Origin: Acidobacteriota bacterium
Lineage (GTDB): Bacteria > Acidobacteriota > Terriglobia > Terriglobales > Acidobacteriaceae
Assembly (NCBI GenBank): GCA_021782675.1
Contig: JAJXUS010000120.1
Coordinates: 1-6,479, forward strand
Length of the DNA: 6,479 bases
Direction of reading: 5' to 3'
The first letter of the stretch is position 1. The number at the start of each line of letters is the position of its first letter. The notes under the pieces are model-generated. The model searched no databases and was not told where the DNA came from. It was given only the letters and a program-made list of their open reading frames with translations. The translations under genes were made by a program, and so were the position numbers. This document shows positions 6,147 through 6,479 of this stretch, piece by piece.

Positions 6147-6479
6147 TTACTCCCCGATCAGAACCGCCCGGCCGCCGGCCTTCTCGATCTTTTCCTGCGC
6201 CGTTTTGGAGAATTTATGGGCATGCACCGTCAGCGCACCGTTCAGCTCACCGACACCCAGGATCTTCACCAGTGCGCCGCGTTTCGGGGTCAGCCGCAGG
6301 GCCGCCATGCGCTCCAGTGTCAACTCGGTCTCGCCCGCAGCCGCCAGCCGGTCCAGATTCAGGACCGTGTACTCGGTCCGGAAGATGTTGGTGAAGCCAC
6401 GCTTCGGCAGACGGCGGTGCAGCGGCATCTGTCCGCCTTCAAACCCGCGCATCATGCTGGAACCGGAGCGCGACCGCTG
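6147..6479 (-). CDS. rplO: 50S ribosomal protein L15 (5' end outside window)
   Basis: L15 binds 23S rRNA and helps late assembly of the large subunit. The frame is open from the window edge to TAA at 6149-6147, giving 110 visible residues. The visible part begins QRSRSGSSMMRGFEGGQMPLHRRLPKRGF, the conserved central block of the family, and continues with the C-terminal L15e/L18e-like fold (VLNLDRLA to KAGGRAVLIGE). Bacterial L15 is about 145-160 residues, so roughly 40 N-terminal residues, the glycine- and basic-rich extension, lie outside. The ATG at 6455-6453 is internal and not the true start. secY follows after 45 bases, the standard rplO-secY order of the spc operon. Confidence 0.96.
   Translation of the reverse strand, partial: QRSRSGSSMMRGFEGGQMPLHRRLPKRGFTNIFRTEYTVLNLDRLAAAGETELTLERMAALRLTPKRGALVKILGVGELNGALTVHAHKFSKTAQEKIEKAGGRAVLIGE

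Noticed and set aside
6453..6455. ATG as the true start of rplO
   Set aside because: The frame continues upstream to the window edge with L15-like residues, and the conserved block would be cut.
1..6479. Mobile element, CRISPR array, tRNA or a novel defence-type system
   Set aside because: No transposase or integrase motif, no regularly spaced repeat and no cloverleaf were seen. Essentially all coding sequence is accounted for by housekeeping genes.

Overview
The window is a stretch of the conserved bacterial ribosomal-protein superoperon (the spc and alpha operon region), all read on the minus strand. In transcription order, from high to low coordinate, it holds rplO (L15, 5' end outside the window), secY, adk, map, infA, rpmJ (L36), rpsM (S13), rpsK (S11), rpsD (S4) and rpoA (RNA polymerase alpha, 3' end outside the window). 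All ten proteins are recognisable from family motifs. I see no mobile element, CRISPR array, tRNA, rRNA or foreign-looking insert. The long plus-strand reading frames are antisense shadows of these genes in GC-rich sequence.

The alpha subunit begins [11 protein letters not shown] and continues [16 protein letters not shown]. Together with the gene order secY-adk-map-infA-rpmJ-rpsM-rpsK-rpsD-rpoA and the GC-rich codon use, this reminds me most of Acidobacteriota (Terriglobia-like). That placement is an inference from remembered family patterns, not from a search.

The upstream half (about 6479 to 3217) is tightly packed. rplO and secY are 45 bases apart. secY and adk share one base (TAGTG), and adk and map are 9 bases apart. 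The products serve protein export (SecY), nucleotide balance (Adk) and N-terminal methionine removal (Map). A 72-base gap leads to infA, which starts at TTG. A 35-base gap leads to rpmJ, a 37-residue gene that is easily missed. The downstream half is looser: 165 bases between rpmJ and rpsM, 245 between rpsK and rpsD, and 130 between rpsD and rpoA. Only rpsM and rpsK are coupled, by a one-base overlap (TAATG).

I see no new biological system. The least explained sequence is in the three long spacers of the alpha part, each of which contains inverted repeats. The best is a 10-bp stem capped by a GAGA (GNRA) tetraloop just upstream of the rpsM ribosome binding site. Ribosomal protein S4 represses the alpha operon in E. 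coli and its own gene in Bacillus by binding leader mRNA, so these spacers are reasonable candidates for autoregulatory RNA. Other points of note are three non-ATG starts (TTG for infA, GTG for rpsD and adk) and three proteins with intact metal-binding sets (S4, L36 and the Adk LID).
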